Below, piece by piece: positions 63,935 to 64,000 of a stretch of 64,000 nucleotides of DNA. How positions within the stretch are numbered: the stretch's first letter is position 1; each line of letters opens with the position of its first letter. A program made the position numbers and the translations under genes. The notes beneath the pieces were generated by a model. That model was not told the origin of the DNA. It did no database searches and was given only the letters and a program-made list of their open reading frames with translations. The DNA is from Gammaproteobacteria bacterium HGW-Gammaproteobacteria-11. GTDB lineage: Bacteria; Pseudomonadota; Gammaproteobacteria; Pseudomonadales; Pseudomonadaceae. The DNA lies in assembly GCA_002840055.1 (NCBI GenBank), contig PGZJ01000001.1, positions 124,001-188,000 on the forward strand. Reading direction: 5' to 3'.

Positions 63935-64000
63935 GCATTAAGCGGGTGCGGCGCAGGCTCAACTCAAACCGCCTTTGCAGACGGCCATTCGTCCTCAGGC

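Noticed and set aside
63935..64000. Gene start at the right edge
   Set aside because: The final 66 bases show no ribosome site with a usable start, and nothing can be supported before the window ends.

Overview
The window looks like chromosomal DNA of a Pseudomonadaceae gammaproteobacterium. The evidence is an MvaT-type H-NS protein, an Entner-Doudoroff gene set, the block gfnR/adhC/fghA/ispF/truD/surE/pcm/nlpD/rpoS in the order I recall from Pseudomonas, and a narK1-narK2-narGHJI-PPIase cluster facing narXL as in Pseudomonas denitrifiers. A Halopseudomonas-like marine or halotolerant lineage is possible but is only inference. Most of the window is core or conserved accessory sequence. I saw no tRNA, rRNA, CRISPR array, prophage or insertion sequence.

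Region 1 (1-15.1 kb) is dissimilatory nitrate respiration. On the minus strand two NarK transporters flank a universal stress protein, then come narGHJI and a partial parvulin PPIase. narX-narL is divergent. The shared control region has an ANR/FNR box and a 7-2-7 NarL site. An alginate-export-type outer-membrane porin follows narL in convergent orientation.

Region 2 (15.1-22.5 kb), all on the minus strand, supplies cofactors for anaerobic respiration. Reading 5' to 3' it is: acyl-CoA dehydrogenase, moaC-moaD-moaE-moaB-moeA (molybdopterin cofactor for NarG), ubiU-ubiV-ubiT (O2-independent ubiquinone synthesis), a DGC-domain cysteine protein and the porin. A perfect ANR box lies upstream of this run. 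Next to it an OxyR site serves the divergent ahpC-ahpF peroxidase genes.

Region 3 (25-35.7 kb) is mixed: an HD-GYP protein, CBS protein, purU, mvaT, sbcB, PilZ protein, two small envelope proteins, an ANR-box-preceded tandem universal stress protein, and the edd-pgl-eda operon. Region 4 (35.8-50.7 kb) holds pykA, class I fumarase, a diguanylate cyclase overlapping a ferredoxin reductase, a lipid-related group (enoyl-CoA hydratase/isomerase family protein, PLD/cardiolipin synthase family, ODP-type metallo-beta-lactamase protein behind an ANR box, olsBA, acpH), a membrane-anchored coiled-coil protein, two NAD(P)-dependent oxidoreductases and sodB.

Region 5 (50.9-64 kb) has a GGDEF-EAL protein, a lemA plus GIDE/EF-hand pair, then rpoS, nlpD, a DUF368 (PopT-type) gene, pcm, surE, truD, ispF, the formaldehyde-detoxification genes fghA and adhC, and the LysR regulator gfnR.

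Themes across the window: four ANR-like boxes (nar, acyl-CoA dehydrogenase/moa/ubi, a stress protein, an ODP protein) point to an oxygen-limitation programme, four c-di-GMP proteins are present, and an unusual 7-bp repeat family (GCTGGAA/GCTTGAA/GCTAGAA) occurs as inverted arrays at two intergenic sites. I found no clearly new multi-gene system. The best leads are the heptamer arrays, the ANR/OxyR junction, the LemA-GIDE-EF-hand pair and the DGC protein linked to ubiUVT.
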